Below are positions 31,139-33,070 of a DNA stretch of 33,070 nt, piece after piece (positions within the stretch are counted from its first letter, which is position 1; every line of letters begins with the position of its first letter). Below the pieces are notes generated by a model, which searched no databases, was not told where the DNA came from, and saw only the letters and a list, made by a program, of their open reading frames with translations. This DNA is from CALXVA01 sp964587175 (GTDB lineage: Bacteria; Bacillota; Clostridia; TANB77; CAG-508): the NCBI GenBank assembly GCA_964587175.1, contig CAZPKK010000009.1, positions 1 to 33,070 on the forward strand. Direction: 5' to 3'. Made by a program: the position numbers and the translations under genes.

Positions 31139-32308
31139 TTATCCAAATAAGCCTCTTTTTTTCACAGGTGGTTGCTCATTCATTGTCTTAGCAAGCTCTG
31201 TCATTAAATCTCGTTGTTCTTTGGTTAATTTTTTTGGTACTTGAACTAATACAGTAAATACAAAATTACCTTGCGAACTATTATTTATATTTCTAAAGCC
31301 CTTACCTCTTATTGTAAACTTAGTTCCAGGTTGGGTTCCATCTGGTATTCTATATGTTTCTTGACTACCATCTACCATAGGAATTTTTAAATCTGCTCCC
31401 AAAGTTGCTTGAGTAAATGTTATTGGCACTTCACAAAGTACATCTTGCCCTTTTCTTGTGAAAATGCTATGTTTTTTCACTCGAATTGTTATGTATAAAT
31501 CACCTTTTGCTCCACCTTTTTCTCCGGGTTCTCCTTCCCCACGAAGGACTAGAGTTTGGTTATCATCAATCCCAGCAGGAATCTTAACAGTTACTTTTAC
31601 TTGTTTTCTTACTGTGCCTTTTCCCCTACAGTCTGGACATGGATCTGGTATTATTTCCCCTGTTCCATTACAATTTGTGCAAGGCCTTACTGTTTGCATT
31701 TGTCCAAATATTGTTGTTTGAGTTTGTTTTATTTGACCTGTTCCATTACATACACCACATTTTTGTTTTTTTGTACCAGGCTTTGCTCCTTCTCCATGAC
31801 ATGTTGTACAGGTTTCATTTCTCATTAAATTAATATGTTTTTCTGTTCCTGAATAAGATTCTTCAAATGTAATATCTATGCTAGCTCTCAAATCTGCACC
31901 TTGTCTTGGAGCATTATTACTTTTAGATGAACTTCTTCCTCCAAATCCTCCTCCAAAGAAAGATGAAAAAATATCTCCTAAATCACCAAAGTCACTAAAG
32001 CCATCAAATCCTCCTGATGATGAATATGAATAATAACCACTTCTTCCACCAAAAGGTCCTCCTGTTCCTCCAAACCCTTGACTTGGATCAGCTGTACCAA
32101 ATTGGTCATACATTTTCCTTTTTTCAGGATTTGATAAAACTTCATAGGCCTCATTTACTTCTTTAAATTTAGCTTCTGCTTCTTTTTTATTATCAGGATT
32201 AGCATCTGGATGATATTTTTTTGCAAGTTTTCTAAATGCTTTTTTTAGTTCATCATCACTTGCATTTTTGTCTACTCCTAATATTTCATAGTAATCTTTA
32301 TTTGCCAT
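31139..32308 (-). CDS. dnaJ: Chaperone DnaJ
   Basis: The 389-aa protein is a full-length type I DnaJ. The J domain (1-70) has the HPD motif in KKYHPDANPD. A Gly/Phe-rich and Ser/Tyr-rich linker (about 75-130) follows. The zinc domain has all four CxxCxGxG repeats (CTTCHGEG, CGVCNGTG, CTNCNGTG, CPDCRGKG), then the C-terminal substrate-binding domains. It delivers unfolded clients to DnaK and stimulates its ATPase; the dnaK end lies 280 bp upstream on the same strand. The ATG follows GAAGGAGG with a 5-nt spacer, but that site lies inside a short hairpin. Confidence 0.97.
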   Translation of the reverse strand: MANKDYYEILGVDKNASDDELKKAFRKLAKKYHPDANPDNKKEAEAKFKEVNEAYEVLSNPEKRKMYDQFGTADPSQGFGGTGGPFGGRSGYYSYSSSGGFDGFSDFGDLGDIFSSFFGGGFGGRSSSKSNNAPRQGADLRASIDITFEESYSGTEKHINLMRNETCTTCHGEGAKPGTKKQKCGVCNGTGQIKQTQTTIFGQMQTVRPCTNCNGTGEIIPDPCPDCRGKGTVRKQVKVTVKIPAGIDDNQTLVLRGEGEPGEKGGAKGDLYITIRVKKHSIFTRKGQDVLCEVPITFTQATLGADLKIPMVDGSQETYRIPDGTQPGTKFTIRGKGFRNINNSSQGNFVFTVLVQVPKKLTKEQRDLMTELAKTMNEQPPVKKRGLFG

Positions 32309-32312
32309 TCTA

Positions 32313-32333
32313 GCCTCCTTCGGAGGTTAGAGA
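32313..32333 (-). promoter_or_regulatory. Hairpin that encloses the dnaJ ribosome binding site
   Basis: On the minus strand CTAACCTCCGAAGGAGGCTAG forms a stem CCTCC/GGAGG with a GAA loop, extended by CTA/TAG. The GGAGG arm is the dnaJ Shine-Dalgarno, 5 nt before the ATG. Confidence 0.55.
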
Positions 32334-32428
32334 ATTAGAAGTTAGAAATTAGAAATTTATATCTCTAATTTCTAACTCTTAAACCCATATCCATTAATTA
32401 TCTAACCTCTAACGCTCTAACTTCTAGC
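32326..32428. repeat. TTAGA-type degenerate repeat tract upstream of dnaJ
   Basis: The stretch is built of short variants of TTAGAAATTAGA and, on its right side, the complement TCTAACTTCTAA. The strongest pair is AGTTAGAAATTAGA and TCTAATTTCTAACT with a 10-nt loop. Other copies read GTTAGAGAATTAGA and TCTAACCTCTAACG. No ORF is present. Confidence 0.6.
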
Positions 32429-32464
32429 ACAACAGTGCCAAAACCAATTATCTTCCTCTTCCTC

Positions 32465-32592
32465 GTAATTTGAAAAAGAATTGATTTTTGACTAGGAACG
32501 CAAATCAAAAATTTATGAGGCGTACTTGTTGTACGTTGATTAAATTTTTGATTTGCAGTGACAACGTCAAAAACAATTATCTTTCAAATTAC
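32465..32592. repeat. 128-bp long imperfect hairpin between dnaK and dnaJ
   Basis: The outer arms GTAATTTGAAA / TTTCAAATTAC (32465 and 32592 ends), the next segment TTTTTGAC / GTCAAAAA, then GCAAATCAAAAATTT / AAATTTTTGATTTGC, and an inner GCGTAC / GTACGT make a nearly continuous stem. The right end overlaps the dnaK stop codon. Confidence 0.8.
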
Positions 32593-33070
32593 TTGTCGTC
32601 ATCAACCTTATAATCCGCATCATAAACATTCCCATTACTGTCTGTATGTTGTTCACTGCTTTCTTCATTTGCTCCAGCGTTTCCTGCTTCACTTGTATTG
32701 TTTGCTGCATTTTGAGCTTGTGAATATACTTTTTCTGAAATTGAATAGAATACTTGTGTTAGCTTTTCTGTTGCAGACTTAATTGCTTCAACATCTGAAC
32801 TTTCTAATGCTTTCTTTACATTTTCCATTTCTGTCTCAGCTTTAGCTTTTTCTTCGCCACTTATTTTATCTCCTAAATCTGTAATTGTTTTTTGGCAATT
32901 ATATACTAAACTTTCTGCATTGTTCCTAACTTCTATTTCTTCTTTTCTTTTCTTATCTTCTGCCGCATGTGCTTCTGCATCTTTTACTGCTTTGTCTATA
33001 TCCTCGTCTGTTAAGTTTGTGCTTGCTGTAATTGCAACTTGTTGACTATTTCCTGTTGCCATATCTTTTG
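32589..33070 (-). CDS. dnaK: Chaperone DnaK, C-terminal part
   Basis: The frame is open to the right edge, so only the last ~160 residues are seen. They are the end of the substrate-binding domain (ITASTNLTDEDIDKAVKDAE) and the helical lid (KRKEEIEVRNNAESLVYN, then SGEEKAKAETEMENVKKALE). A Gly/Asn/Ser-rich acidic tail ends DADYKVDDDK, matching the usual EVVDAD(Y)-like DnaK terminus. The ATP-dependent Hsp70 works with DnaJ, encoded downstream, and GrpE, expected upstream beyond the window. Confidence 0.95.
   Translation of the reverse strand, partial: KDMATGNSQQVAITASTNLTDEDIDKAVKDAEAHAAEDKKRKEEIEVRNNAESLVYNCQKTITDLGDKISGEEKAKAETEMENVKKALESSDVEAIKSATEKLTQVFYSISEKVYSQAQNAANNTSEAGNAGANEESSEQHTDSNGNVYDADYKVDDDK

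Overview
The window looks like part of the chromosome of an AT-rich, anaerobic, endospore-forming member of the Bacillota, most likely an uncultured gut-type Clostridia. The evidence is the low GC, strong AGGAGG-type ribosome binding sites, sporulation genes (yqfC, yqfD, a PdaA-like deacetylase, a SpoIVFA/SpoIVFB-like pair, yyaC) and anaerobic metabolism (NuoE/NuoF-like hydrogenase subunits, pyruvate formate-lyase with its activase, rubrerythrin). No tRNA, rRNA, CRISPR array, transposase or reverse transcriptase was recognised.

Layout. 1-1471 (-): HydC- and HydB-like flavin/iron-sulfur subunits, the second running off the left edge. 1752-2669 (+): a LytTR regulator with a DUF3021-type membrane partner. 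2804-8951 (-): a DUF3048 protein, then, in transcription order, pdaA-like, yqfC, yqfD, an unrecognised 408-aa protein and a YbeY-DgkA-PAP2-like triple fusion. 9201-12185: a complete agr-type quorum-sensing system, with agrA-agrC on + converging on agrB and a 39-aa agrD on -. 12405-15135 (-): two paralogous prepilin-like genes whose C-terminal regions resemble the variable regions of diversity-generating retroelement (DGR) targets. Both genes are interrupted. 15331-16992 (-): a frameshifted RluA-type pseudouridine synthase and a SAM methyltransferase. 17217-21301 (-): a small membrane protein, uvrC, and the SpoIVFB/SpoIVFA-like pair, the latter frameshifted. 21729-24609 (-): small sporulation and unknown genes, yyaC, DUF4116, an AlkD-like protein and a 38-aa ORF. 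24871-25404 (+): rubrerythrin. 25474-26058 (-): a minimal BirA. 26282-30268 (+): an XRE regulator, pflB and pflA. 30342-33070 (-): two small membrane proteins, dnaJ and the end of dnaK.

How the parts work together. Sporulation genes are spread over three minus-strand clusters. The agr locus is a self-contained signalling circuit: AgrB matures AgrD, AgrC senses the peptide, and AgrA drives transcription. A pair of direct repeats spaced as LytTR sites usually are lies at the agrA promoter. Rubrerythrin and pflB share an operator-like 9-mer next to their promoters, hinting at joint control by redox or carbon state.

The most unusual parts are: (i) the two prepilin-like proteins, one carrying a sense-strand A-depleted, GC-rich patch as expected from adenine-directed mutagenic retrohoming, with the template and reverse transcriptase outside the window; (ii) the YbeY-DgkA-PAP2-like fusion in an operon where an unknown gene stands where phoH would be expected; (iii) four separate frame lesions that all need one base removed, clustered at 13.8-21.3 kb, plus one in-frame TGA, which could be decay, phase switching or assembly error; and (iv) several structured non-coding elements: a ~105-bp dispersed repeat, a ~240-bp nested inverted repeat, and a 128-bp hairpin between dnaK and dnaJ.
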